Made by a program: the position numbers and the translations under genes. Source: Clostridiales bacterium (GTDB lineage Bacteria; Bacillota; Clostridia; Christensenellales; Aristaeellaceae). From it: DNA of 64,000 nt. The first letter of the stretch is position 1. Each line of letters begins with the position of its first letter. The notes beneath the pieces are model-generated. The model made no database searches. It was not told the DNA's origin and saw nothing but the letters and a program-made list of their open reading frames with translations. Positions 15,562 to 23,137 of this stretch are shown here, piece after piece. Location of the stretch: NCBI GenBank assembly GCA_004556395.1, contig SFHK01000004.1:105370-169369 (forward strand), read 5' to 3'.

Positions 15562-16275
15562 TTAAGGCAGCACCGCACAATTCGGCGGCGCGTCGGGCGA
15601 AGTCCTTTCCGCCATCTGCGGCATGCAAATTCCTCGATTTACCTCCAGTAAACCTTCGAAATTTGCATTTGCATCGGACGAAAAATCCATTCGCCGGCCG
15701 ACCAACTCGACCATAACCTTAACCGGCGAACACTTGCCGCTGTTGCACTGGCTTTCTGAGACGCTGCAGACGGCGACGCCCAGCGTTACGTCCATCAGCG
15801 CTTCCAGCACGATTTTATCACCCGCGCGGGAGAGCGGCGCTTCTACCGAGATACGACCGTCCGGATGAATCCTCGTGTGCATGAACAGGTTCACGGGCGT
15901 GATGATCGCTCGCTTCTCTCCCAGCGCGCCGTTGATGTTGTCCAGACAGTTGGGATGACCATCGCCGTTGTGGTAGAAGAAATCATACATTTCCGGACGG
16001 CAGCAGGGATGCAGCAGGTCATGCTCGCCCACGTCGTCCTGAAGCACCTTCAAAATCGGACGATACAGATTCGTATAGATCGTATCGCCGACGCTCAGCC
16101 GGAGCGATTCGTTGCAGTCGATCGTCACGCCGGTAGACAGGAACTCGCGCGCTTCGCCTGTGACCTCCGCGAAAAAGTCGACCACCTGCCCGCCATCAAC
16201 GTCTACGACGGTAATTTTCTGTCCATTGCGAACCTCAATCCGCTTGCCCGAACACGCCGGAATCCAATACTCCAC
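15562..16275 (-). CDS. DUF1989 / urea carboxylase-associated family protein
   Basis: A 237-residue protein of the DUF1989 family (urea carboxylase-associated proteins; some members are subunits of carboxyguanidine deiminase in guanidine use). Family features include CSGKRIEVRNGQKITVVDVDG near the start and the cysteine/histidine-rich HDLLHPCCRPEMY. It begins with GTG at 16275, 8 bases after GGAGG and inside the end of the ABC ATPase gene (41-base overlap), so it is cotranscribed. Only one DUF1989 protein is here, without a carboxylase. The last 14 or so codons (from ERTSPDAPPN) lie in a 43-base dispersed repeat, so the carboxyl tail may be a recent addition. Confidence 0.85.
   Translation of the reverse strand: MEYWIPACSGKRIEVRNGQKITVVDVDGGQVVDFFAEVTGEAREFLSTGVTIDCNESLRLSVGDTIYTNLYRPILKVLQDDVGEHDLLHPCCRPEMYDFFYHNGDGHPNCLDNINGALGEKRAIITPVNLFMHTRIHPDGRISVEAPLSRAGDKIVLEALMDVTLGVAVCSVSESQCNSGKCSPVKVMVELVGRRMDFSSDANANFEGLLEVNRGICMPQMAERTSPDAPPNCAVLP
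15571..15613. repeat. Dispersed repeat, copy 1
   Basis: A 43-base sequence starting CACCGCACAATTCGGCGG recurs inverted at 32603-32644 with about four differences. Here it forms the 3' end of the DUF1989 coding region. Confidence 0.8.
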
Positions 16276-16873
16276 CGGACACGCCTCCCTGCCCCCCGCG
16301 TTTCTTCATTTCAAATACGTCCGCGTTTAAAAGCTCCGCGTCCTGCCGGTCGTGGGTCACGGCGATCACCGTGCGCCCCGCCGTCTGCGCGGCTACCCAT
16401 GCCGCCGCCTGCGCGCGCGTCTGCTCGTCCAGTCCGCGAAACGGCTCATCCAGCAAGAGCAGCTTGCTTTCAAACAGCACGGCGCGGGCAATCGCGACCC
16501 TGCGCGCCATGCCGCCGCTCAGCTCGCGCGCAGGCTTGTCCATGCTGTCCGAAAGTCCCAGCGCTTCGAGCGCGGCTCCCGCACGCGCATCCGTGTCGCG
16601 GCCGGTCAGCACCAGCGCCACATTTTTCCGCGCGGTCAGATGCGAAATCAGCCGATCCTCCTGAAAGAGGAAGCCCAGCTTGCCAACGCCCTCGATTTCG
16701 CCGGACTCAGGCGTTTCCAGTCCGGCAATCAGGCGCAGAAGCGTGGTCTTCCCACAGCCGGACGGCCCCATCACGCAATGCGCGCGCCCGGCGGAAAACC
16801 GGTGGCTGAAATGCGAAAGCACTACTTGCTCGCCGTAGCGCATCGTCACGTCTCGAACGACAACATCCGTCAT
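16235..16873 (-). CDS. ABC transporter ATP-binding protein (SsuB/TauB-like)
   Basis: A 212-residue ATPase of the nitrate/sulfonate/taurine class. Walker A is GPSGCGKTT, the signature is LSGGMARR, Walker B is LLLLDEPF and the H-loop is in VIAVTHDRQDA. Rather short for the class (usually about 240-260), mainly at the carboxyl end. It starts at ATG 16873, overlapping the permease stop by four bases. It works with the permease and binding protein encoded upstream. Confidence 0.93.
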   Translation of the reverse strand: MTDVVVRDVTMRYGEQVVLSHFSHRFSAGRAHCVMGPSGCGKTTLLRLIAGLETPESGEIEGVGKLGFLFQEDRLISHLTARKNVALVLTGRDTDARAGAALEALGLSDSMDKPARELSGGMARRVAIARAVLFESKLLLLDEPFRGLDEQTRAQAAAWVAAQTAGRTVIAVTHDRQDAELLNADVFEMKKRGGQGGVSGGVLDSGVFGQAD

Positions 16874-17649
16874 TTCGCGCCCTCCCTCTTTAATCCGCGT
16901 CCGAGTCCGCGCAGAATTGCCTTTACCACGCCCTCGAACGCCAGACTCAGAAGCACGATCGTCAGCGTCCACGCCAGCAGGTCGCCGGTTTCCAGATAGA
17001 CCTTCGCCGCGTACAGCCGGTCGCCGATCGACCCGCGCGGCACGGCGATTACCTCCGCGGCGATTCCGCTTTTCCACGCAAGTCCCACGGAAACGTTCGC
17101 CGCGGCCACCAGATAGGGATGCACCGCCGGAAAATACAGATACCTGAGCCGCTTCAACGGCCCAAGGCCGTACACGTCCGCCATTTCCATCAGCTGCCCG
17201 TCCACGCTCTTCACGCCGGTCAGCAGGTTCGTATAGAACACGGGAAAGCAGATCAGGAACGAGATAAACGCGCTGAGGCTCTGCTTCGACAGCCAGAACA
17301 GCGCCAGAATGATGAACGACGCCACGGGAATCGCCCGAATCACGCGCACCAGCGGCGCAAGCAGCACGCGAACCCATTCGCACCGCGCCGCCGCCGCGCC
17401 GAGCAGCGCGCCCGCGAGCATGCCCCACGCCAGTCCCTCGGCGATGCGCAGCGAGGAAAACGCCACGCGCCGCCAGAAATCGGCTTCGCCAATCAGCTCA
17501 AACCATCTTTTAAGCACGGAAACAGGAGATACCAGCAGTATCTCCTGTTTCAGCGCCATTGCGCCCAGCTGCCACACGAGCAGCCAGAACGCAGCGGCCA
17601 GAATGCTCACGCATCCGCGCGGCAATCGTCTTTTGGGGTTATTGCGCAT
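16870..17649 (-). CDS. ABC transporter permease (SsuC/TauC-like)
   Basis: A 259-residue membrane protein with about six helices. The EAA loop contacting the ATPase is MEMADVYGLGPLKRLRYLYFP. The start ATG at 17649 lies inside the end of the binding-protein gene (11-base overlap), so the genes are coupled. No substrate can be read from the permease alone; the class carries small sulfonates, nitrate, pyrimidine precursors, riboflavin or ureido compounds. Confidence 0.92.
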   Translation of the reverse strand: MRNNPKRRLPRGCVSILAAAFWLLVWQLGAMALKQEILLVSPVSVLKRWFELIGEADFWRRVAFSSLRIAEGLAWGMLAGALLGAAAARCEWVRVLLAPLVRVIRAIPVASFIILALFWLSKQSLSAFISFLICFPVFYTNLLTGVKSVDGQLMEMADVYGLGPLKRLRYLYFPAVHPYLVAAANVSVGLAWKSGIAAEVIAVPRGSIGDRLYAAKVYLETGDLLAWTLTIVLLSLAFEGVVKAILRGLGRGLKREGAK

Positions 17650-18604
17650 CGGTATAGTAGAAGCCGTCGTCCGGCAGCTGGCCGCCCACCGCGGCGGGAT
17701 TCTGCGCGAACAGCACATTCAGATATCCGGACAGCTTCGTCTTCATCTCCTCGCCGGTGATGCACACGATGTTGCACTTCGGCACAGCGACCTTCGCGAC
17801 GTTCTCCGCCACGATGCCGTATTCGCCGATCAGCTTCGCGGCCTCGTCCACGTTTTCATTCACATAGGCAACCGACGCGGCGTACTCGGTCAGGAACGCC
17901 TTTACCGCGTCCGGATTCGCTTCGACAAACGCCTTGCGGGCAACGACCACGCCGGTGATCATGCTGGAGGGCGCTTCGCCGCCTTCCTGCAGTTTGTCCC
18001 ATTCCTCAGTCAGATCCAGCGCCACGCGCAGATCGCTCGCCTTGGTCTGCGCCACCGTCACAAACGGCTGGGGCAGCATGGCCACGGCGTTTTCGTTCGC
18101 CAGCAGGTTCGTGAGGCACTCGGCGTGCTCGGCGCAGAACTGCAGGTCGACGTCCTTCTCGGGATCAAGTCCCGCCTCGGTGAGAATGTAGTTGATGGCG
18201 TACTCCGGCGTCGCGCCCTTGCCGCTGACGTACAGCGTGCGGCCGCGCAGATCCTCGGCGGTGTGAATGGTGTCGCCGCGCTCCACGATGTACAGAACGC
18301 CCAGCGTGTTCACGGCCAGAACCTGAACGCCGCCCTGCGTCTTGTTGAACAGCACGCTCGCCAGATTGGCGGGCACGCAGGCGATGTCCACTTCGCCCTT
18401 GATAATGGCGGGCGTGATCACGTCCGGCGCGCTTTCCAGCGAGAACTGATAGCCGGGATTCTCCGCCTCGTCCTTCATCATTTTGACCATTCCCATGCCG
18501 GTCGGGCCGTTCAGCGCGACCACGCGAACCGTTTCGCCGTCGGCAAATGCGCAGACGGACAGCGTCAGCAGCAGAGCCAGCAGAGCCGATACAAGCTTTT
18601 TCAT
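17639..18604 (-). CDS. ABC transporter substrate-binding protein (NMT1/SsuA-like)
   Basis: A 321-residue exported binding protein of the NMT1/SsuA-like type. Signal peptide: MKKLVSALLALLLTLSV then cleavage near AFA-DGE. There is no lipobox (the cysteine follows SV), unlike most Gram-positive binding proteins. Features such as DIACVPANLASVLFNKTQGG and LPQPFVTVAQTK fit the NMT1/thiamine-precursor-like fold. ATG 18604 is chosen over GTG 18619 because AGGAAG lies 5-8 bases upstream. It follows the glycyl-radical-domain gene by 11 bases. Confidence 0.88.
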   Translation of the reverse strand: MKKLVSALLALLLTLSVCAFADGETVRVVALNGPTGMGMVKMMKDEAENPGYQFSLESAPDVITPAIIKGEVDIACVPANLASVLFNKTQGGVQVLAVNTLGVLYIVERGDTIHTAEDLRGRTLYVSGKGATPEYAINYILTEAGLDPEKDVDLQFCAEHAECLTNLLANENAVAMLPQPFVTVAQTKASDLRVALDLTEEWDKLQEGGEAPSSMITGVVVARKAFVEANPDAVKAFLTEYAASVAYVNENVDEAAKLIGEYGIVAENVAKVAVPKCNIVCITGEEMKTKLSGYLNVLFAQNPAAVGGQLPDDGFYYTDAQ

Positions 18605-18615
18605 ACGTTTCTTCC

Positions 18616-18891
18616 TCACGCTTCCATGCTGTGCTTGACCCTGTCCCTCTCCTCCGCGCGCTTGGCGTTGTTGAAGCGATCCAGCGTGCCTACCAGATAA
18701 CCGGTAATGCGGCGGATGCGCTCGAAGGGCAGCTTGGTCAAGTAGTAATGGATATCGGCGTATTCGCCGTCCAGCTTCACATCCACGCGCTCCAGCGCGC
18801 GCCCATATTTCTCGCGTCCGCGCGCTACATAAGCGTCCGACTCCTCCTTGGAAATCGCTCCGCCCGTCACATGAACCACAACATCCTGCAT
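18616..18891 (-). CDS. Stand-alone NrdD-type glycyl-radical domain protein
   Basis: A 91-residue protein. Residues 57-87 (FERIRRITGYLVGTLDRF and on through NNAKRAEERDRVKH) match the last 35 residues of NrdD in this window almost exactly, including the radical-site glycine (G64 here, G746 in NrdD). The first 50 residues are not NrdD-like. It resembles in plan the YfiD/GrcA spare domain that rescues oxygen-cleaved pyruvate formate-lyase, but for class III ribonucleotide reductase. An alternative is a small glycyl-radical protein with its own partner. It is the first gene of an operon with an ABC transporter and a DUF1989 protein. GGGAGGAGG lies 6 bases before the ATG. Confidence 0.8.
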   Translation of the reverse strand: MQDVVVHVTGGAISKEESDAYVARGREKYGRALERVDVKLDGEYADIHYYLTKLPFERIRRITGYLVGTLDRFNNAKRAEERDRVKHSMEA

Positions 18892-18920
18892 GATTATCCT
18901 CCTCCCTTTCGGTTGGACGT

Positions 18921-18960
18921 ATTATATCGCTTTCCGCGCGTTTTTTCGTTGCAATTGCAA
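18921..18960 (-). promoter_or_regulatory. Activator-type promoter with palindrome TTGCAATTGCAA
   Basis: On the minus strand TATAAT (18926-18921) has no acceptable -35 box. A perfect 12-base palindrome TTGCAATTGCAA (18949-18960) is centred 40.5 bases upstream of the presumed start site, the classic class II position for Crp/Fnr-family activators. A Crp/Fnr gene ends 3 bases beyond it. Confidence 0.65.
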
Positions 18961-18962
18961 CC

Positions 18963-19631
18963 TCACGGCAACTTCTTTCCCTGCGGAAGGGAAAAGCTGT
19001 TTTTATAGAAGTCGATGATGCCTTCTTTTTTCATCAGCGACAGCTCGCGCGACAGCGCCGAACGGTTCACGCCCAGATACACCGCCATATCGCTGCGGTC
19101 GAACGGCAGGTTGAACATATGCCCCTCGCGGGCGGCGTACTGTGAAAACAGCGTCATCAGCTTCTGCCGGATGGTAGGCTTGGATAAGATCTGTATCCGG
19201 TCGTTCATCGAAAGCGTCTTGAGCGTGAGCATTCGAAGGAAGCGGTCGGCATGCTCCAGACATTCGCCGTCGCCGGACTTCAGAAGTCCCTCCGTGCTCA
19301 TCCAGTACGTCTCGCCCGCCTCCACGCACACGGCGTACACCTGCGACTCGGCGGTGCGCTGATAGCACATCGATTCGGCGAACGTCTGCCCCGGCGTGAC
19401 CGTCGCCATGATCATGTGATGCCCGTCCAGATCGTCCGACATGATCTGAACGGTGCCGGACAGCACCAGCGCAAAGCGAGACACGCTATCCCCGATGCGA
19501 ATCAGCGCGTCTCCCTTCTGATAGCGTCTGCGCGCGGCCCGGTAAAACCGAAGCGCCGCGGCGATTTCCTCGTCTGTCATTCCCTTGAACAGCGGGCAGC
19601 GGCGCAGAATGTCGTTCTCAGACGCAGCCAT
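18963..19631 (-). CDS. Crp/Fnr family transcriptional regulator
   Basis: A 222-residue regulator: a cyclic-nucleotide-binding-type beta barrel (about 15-130) and a carboxyl-terminal winged helix with FDRSDMAVYLGVNRSALSREL as the recognition region. No amino-terminal cluster of cysteines typical of FNR is present (single C12, C88, C101, C124), so oxygen sensing by an iron-sulfur cluster is not supported. It begins 3 bases after scfB stops, placing it in the SCIFF operon, and probably acts on the palindrome just downstream. Confidence 0.92.
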   Translation of the reverse strand: MAASENDILRRCPLFKGMTDEEIAAALRFYRAARRRYQKGDALIRIGDSVSRFALVLSGTVQIMSDDLDGHHMIMATVTPGQTFAESMCYQRTAESQVYAVCVEAGETYWMSTEGLLKSGDGECLEHADRFLRMLTLKTLSMNDRIQILSKPTIRQKLMTLFSQYAAREGHMFNLPFDRSDMAVYLGVNRSALSRELSLMKKEGIIDFYKNSFSLPQGKKLP

Positions 19632-19634
19632 ATT

Positions 19635-21020
19635 TCATTCCTCCGAAGCGTCTCCCGCGGTGGCGGCCTTCACCATGATGGCGCACTCCATGCGCTTTTT
19701 GAACAGCTCGCAGCCGTATTCATACACGCCCAGAATGCTGCCCGTAGCATGATACGCGTTGGCCGCGCAGCCGCCGGAGCAATACAGCTTCGCCCAGCAG
19801 TCCCTGCACTCCGGACGCGCGTAGGCGTTGCACAGCTTGAACTCGGCCGGTACGTCCGGATTCTGAATGCCATCGAACACATTGCCGATCTTATACTTCT
19901 CCTCGCCCACAAACTGGTGGCAGGGATACAGATCGCCCCACGGCGTGACGGCCATATACTCGGTGCCGCTGCCGCAGCCGGACACGCGCTTATAGACGCA
20001 CGGGCCGTGCGAGAGGTCAAGCATATAATGATAGAACGTGAACGGACGGCCTTCCTTCTCGCGCCGGATCATTTCCTTCGCGAGAATCTCATACTGCTCG
20101 TACAGCGCCGGCAAATCCTCCTTCGTCAGCGCGTACGGGTCGCCCGGCGGGCAGACGACCGGCTCCATGCTCAGCTGAGTAAAGCCCAGATCAAGCATGT
20201 GGAACAGATCGTTCGTGAAATCGGTGTTCATGTGCGTGTAGGTGCCGCGAACGTAGTAATTCCGGTCGCCGCGCGCCTTCGCGAACTTCTGGAATTTGGG
20301 AACCACCACGTCGTAGCTGCCGCGTCCGGCATAGTCCACGCGGAAGCGGTCGTGCACTTCCCTGCGTCCGTCGAGGCTCATGACCACATTATGCATTTCG
20401 CGGTTGGAAAACTCGATCACCTCGTCGTCCACCAGCACGCCGTTGGTCGTCAGCGTAAAGCGGAAATTCTTGCCGGTTTCCTTCTCCCGCTCGCGGGCGT
20501 AGGCCACCAGCTGCTTTACGACGTCCCAGTTCATCAGCGGCTCGCCGCCGAAGAAGTCCACCTCCAGATTTCTGTGCGCGCCGCTGTGCTCGATCAGGAA
20601 ATCCAGCGCGCGCTTGCCCACCTCGAACGACATCAGCGCGCGTTCGCCGTGATACTTGCCCTGACTGGCGAAGCAATAGGAGCAGTTCAGGTTGCAGGTG
20701 TGCGCCACATGCAGGCACAGCGCCTTCACGTGCGTCTGGCGGCGCTTGAAGTCGATGGCGAGGTCGCGGTATTCGTCCTCGGTGTACAGCTTTCCGGCAT
20801 CCTTCAGGGCGCGGATGTCGTCCATCAGCCCGCGAAGCTCCTTTTCGTTCACGTCGGCGCGCGCGCCGTACTTCATCAGAAGCTCGGCGACGACCTCGTC
20901 CTCCGCGCGCGTTTCATACAGCGCTATCGCGTCGTACGCCACGTCGTCCACCACGTGCACCGAGCCGGAGAACACGTCCAGCACGATATTGTATCCATTC
21001 AGTTTGTATTGATGAATCAT
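19635..21020 (-). CDS. scfB: SCIFF peptide thioether-forming radical SAM maturase
   Basis: A 461-residue radical SAM enzyme that forms Cys-alpha-carbon thioether links in the SCIFF peptide. An amino-terminal peptide-recognition domain (about 1-90) is followed by the SAM cluster motif CNLNCSYC (C109, C113, C116) and a SPASM region with CGSGTEYMAVTPWGDLYPC and CRDCWAKLYCSGGC for auxiliary clusters. ATG at 21020 starts MIHQYKLNGYN. It lies directly downstream of the precursor gene, past a strong terminator, so it should be made in much smaller amounts than the peptide. Confidence 0.95.
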   Translation of the reverse strand: MIHQYKLNGYNIVLDVFSGSVHVVDDVAYDAIALYETRAEDEVVAELLMKYGARADVNEKELRGLMDDIRALKDAGKLYTEDEYRDLAIDFKRRQTHVKALCLHVAHTCNLNCSYCFASQGKYHGERALMSFEVGKRALDFLIEHSGAHRNLEVDFFGGEPLMNWDVVKQLVAYAREREKETGKNFRFTLTTNGVLVDDEVIEFSNREMHNVVMSLDGRREVHDRFRVDYAGRGSYDVVVPKFQKFAKARGDRNYYVRGTYTHMNTDFTNDLFHMLDLGFTQLSMEPVVCPPGDPYALTKEDLPALYEQYEILAKEMIRREKEGRPFTFYHYMLDLSHGPCVYKRVSGCGSGTEYMAVTPWGDLYPCHQFVGEEKYKIGNVFDGIQNPDVPAEFKLCNAYARPECRDCWAKLYCSGGCAANAYHATGSILGVYEYGCELFKKRMECAIMVKAATAGDASEE

Positions 21021-21036
21021 TCGTTCCCTCTCCCAT

Positions 21037-21072
21037 AAAAAACGCCGTTTGCCCGCGAACGGGACAAACGGC
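21037..21072 (-). terminator. Terminator between scfA and scfB
   Basis: Arms GCCGTTTGCCCG and CGGGACAAACGGC (21044-21055 and 21060-21072), followed on the minus strand by six Ts (21042-21037). Transcription must read through it to reach scfB. Confidence 0.88.
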
Positions 21073-21088
21073 GGCGCTTTGGCTGGAA

Positions 21089-21229
21089 TTACTTCTTCTC
21101 GCAGGGCTGGTTGGCCACGCCGCAGGAAGTCTTGCACGCGGACTGGCAGGAGGTCTGGCACTCGCCGCAGCCGCCGTTCTTCGCGCTCTTGTTGAGGTCG
21201 CGGGTTTCGAGGGTCTGAATTCTCTTCAT
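21089..21229 (-). CDS. scfA: SCIFF RiPP precursor peptide (six cysteines in forty-five)
   Basis: A 46-residue peptide starting MKRIQTLETRDLNKSAKNGG, with six cysteines in its second half (C21, C24, C28, C32, C36, C43), the hallmark of SCIFF, a ribosomal peptide conserved in nearly all Clostridia. Its cysteines are the substrates for thioether formation by ScfB. AAGGAG lies 8 bases before the ATG at 21229. Biological role unknown. Confidence 0.95.
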   Translation of the reverse strand: MKRIQTLETRDLNKSAKNGGCGECQTSCQSACKTSCGVANQPCEKK

Positions 21230-21262
21230 GATATAATCTCCTTTTATGCGAAACTTGTTTAT

Positions 21263-21291
21263 ATTGTACACTTTCGCGCCCGCCCTGTCAA
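21263..21291 (-). promoter_or_regulatory. Promoter of scfA
   Basis: Consensus TTGACA (21291-21286), 17-base spacer, TACAAT (21268-21263) on the minus strand. Confidence 0.87.
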
Positions 21292-21406
21292 GAGCGCCCG
21301 GCACGCGGGACGTTATTTTTCGCGAACGGCACGCGTTTTTCCGCTTCCATCACCCTTCAAAGACCGCGTTCCGCTCGCACAGAACGAAAATGAATCTCTG
21401 CCATGC

Positions 21407-21667
21407 GCCCTTCGGCGCGCAGAACTCCATCTCGCAGACGGTAGACACGGAGCTTGGAAAGTACAAACCGAAGCACCGACCAAACGTCTTTCGGCACGTG
21501 GAAATCCATCTTGCAGACGACAGACACGAAGCTTGAGAAGTAGCGAAGCGCCATCAAACGCCTTTCGGCACGCGGGAAGCCTTCTCGCAGATGACGGACA
21601 CGAAGCTTGGGAAGTACCGAAGCACCATCAAACGCCTTCGGCACGCAGGAAGCCGTATGCTCCGCTT
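21407..21667. repeat. Tandem repeat, 74-base unit, about 3.5 copies
   Basis: Units begin at about 21407, 21481, 21555 and 21629; the last three starts are each CAAACG followed by TTTCGG or TTCGG, with exact 74-base spacing. The last unit runs into the 3' end of the decarboxylase gene, whose final codons (CGCGTCATCCGCGAA) resemble the repeat's CGTCATCTGCGAGAA. No gene is seen here. Confidence 0.85.
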
Positions 21668-23074
21668 CTATTCGCGGATGACGCGCAATGACCCGCGCGT
21701 CGTTACGAGCTTCGCGCCCGATTTTTCCCATTCTGCCCAGAGCTCCGCGAAGCCCTCCGGCACGCGTTCGCCGGGAACGAGCATCGGCACGCCCGGCGGA
21801 TACGCCCACGCATAGCACGCGCTCACCCGCCCGACGGCTTCCCGCGCAGACACATCCTCAGACGGCGCGTGAAGCGCCATCTTCGGCGGCAAAACACGCA
21901 CAGGACGCGGAAGCACCGGCAGCGACGCGGACGCGGGCTGTGCGGACGGCGCGGGCGCGGGCGGCACGGGCGGCGCGGACAGGGCACGGTCTACGGTTTT
22001 CAGTGCGTTCAGGAATTTGCGGAGGGTTTCCCGGGTGTCTCCCGCGCCGGTCATGGCGACTGCGTAGCGCAGGGACGCCATTTCCAGCTCGACGTTTTCC
22101 TCCCGCAGTCGGCGCGAGAGTTCAAAGCCGGTGATGCCGGCTTGCGTCGTGTCGATCACAAGCTTGCTCGGCTCGTCCTGTCTGTGCACGCGCAGGTTTG
22201 AAAGCGCGGCGGTGCCCTCATAGAATTCATCCAGCGCCTGTCGCCAGCTTGTCAGAATCTCCGCGCCGCGACGCTCCATCAGCGACACGCAGCCATCGAT
22301 GGACGCCATCAGCAGGTAGGATGGGCTGCTGGTTTCAAAAATGTCCAGCGCGTGATCCAACGCCGCCATGTCCACGCGATCATGCCGCGCCAGCAAAATG
22401 GCCGTCTGCGTCAGGCTGGGCAGGGTTTTGTGCACGCTTTTCACGCTGATGTCTGCGCCCATGCGCATCGCGTCTGCCGGAAAGGCTTCATCACATAAGC
22501 CCAGATGTGCGCCGTGCGCCTCATCCACGATCACCGGCACATTTCGCTCATGCGCGGCGCGGCAGATCGCGGCAATATCGCTGATCACGCCCTCATACGT
22601 CGGGCTGGTCACGAGGACAAAGCGCGCATCCGGCGCTTCTTCCAACGCGCGGCGCACGTCCTCCGGCGGGATCCTGCCGCAGACGCCCGTTTCCGCGTCC
22701 ACATCCGGCATGACAAACACCGGCTCCACGCCGGTCAGCTCCAGCGCGTGATACACGGATTTATGGCAGTTGCGCGCCACAATCGCCCGCCCGCCGTCCG
22801 CCGCCAGCGCGTACACGGCGGCAAGCAGGCCGCAGGTGGTGCCGTTCACAAGAAAACGGCTTTCGTCCGCGCCCCACAGCCGCGCCGCGCGGCGCATGCC
22901 GTCGAGAAGCGCGCCCTCGGGCGCGTGCAGATCGTCAAAGCCGTCGATTTCGGTAATATCCAGATCGGCGCGCAGCGCCTTCAGATAGTCGGCCAGCGCC
23001 GTGTTCCGCTTGTGCCCCGGCATGTGCATCGGCAGCCGCCCGGGCGCGTAGCCCGTCAGTTCGTCCAGCAGCAT
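21668..23074 (-). CDS. Orn/Lys/Arg decarboxylase family PLP enzyme
   Basis: A 468-residue fold-type I PLP enzyme of the short (SpeA/CadA-like, Gram-positive) Orn/Lys/Arg decarboxylase family. The PLP lysine is in SVKSVHKTLPS (K216) and the ring-binding aspartate in VIVDEAHGAHLG (D184). The amino terminus has GRLPMHMPGHKRN, typical of the family. ATG 23074 is preferred to the ATG at 23089 because GGGAGA lies 9-14 bases upstream of the former. A proline/alanine-rich linker lies around residues 370-395. Substrate among lysine, arginine and ornithine cannot be decided. Confidence 0.92.
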   Translation of the reverse strand: MLLDELTGYAPGRLPMHMPGHKRNTALADYLKALRADLDITEIDGFDDLHAPEGALLDGMRRAARLWGADESRFLVNGTTCGLLAAVYALAADGGRAIVARNCHKSVYHALELTGVEPVFVMPDVDAETGVCGRIPPEDVRRALEEAPDARFVLVTSPTYEGVISDIAAICRAAHERNVPVIVDEAHGAHLGLCDEAFPADAMRMGADISVKSVHKTLPSLTQTAILLARHDRVDMAALDHALDIFETSSPSYLLMASIDGCVSLMERRGAEILTSWRQALDEFYEGTAALSNLRVHRQDEPSKLVIDTTQAGITGFELSRRLREENVELEMASLRYAVAMTGAGDTRETLRKFLNALKTVDRALSAPPVPPAPAPSAQPASASLPVLPRPVRVLPPKMALHAPSEDVSAREAVGRVSACYAWAYPPGVPMLVPGERVPEGFAELWAEWEKSGAKLVTTRGSLRVIRE

Positions 23075-23096
23075 TCCCCTGTCTCCCATACATGTT

Positions 23097-23118
23097 GCGG
23101 GAGGGTTTCCCCTCCCGC
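23097..23118. other. Hairpin between murG and the decarboxylase gene
   Basis: GCGGGAGGG (23097-23105) pairs with CCCTCCCGC (23110-23118). A T-run follows only on the plus strand, where no gene ends, so its role for the minus-strand genes is unclear. Confidence 0.4.
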
Positions 23119-23137
23119 TTCGTTTTTTTCGGCGAAA

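Noticed and set aside
18604..18619. GTG start giving a five-residue longer substrate-binding protein
   Set aside because: AGGAAG is well placed for the ATG at 18604, and the signal peptide starts there with MKK.
23097..23129. Hairpin plus T-run as a terminator
   Set aside because: The T-run lies on the plus strand while both flanking genes read on the minus strand, so it was listed only as a hairpin.
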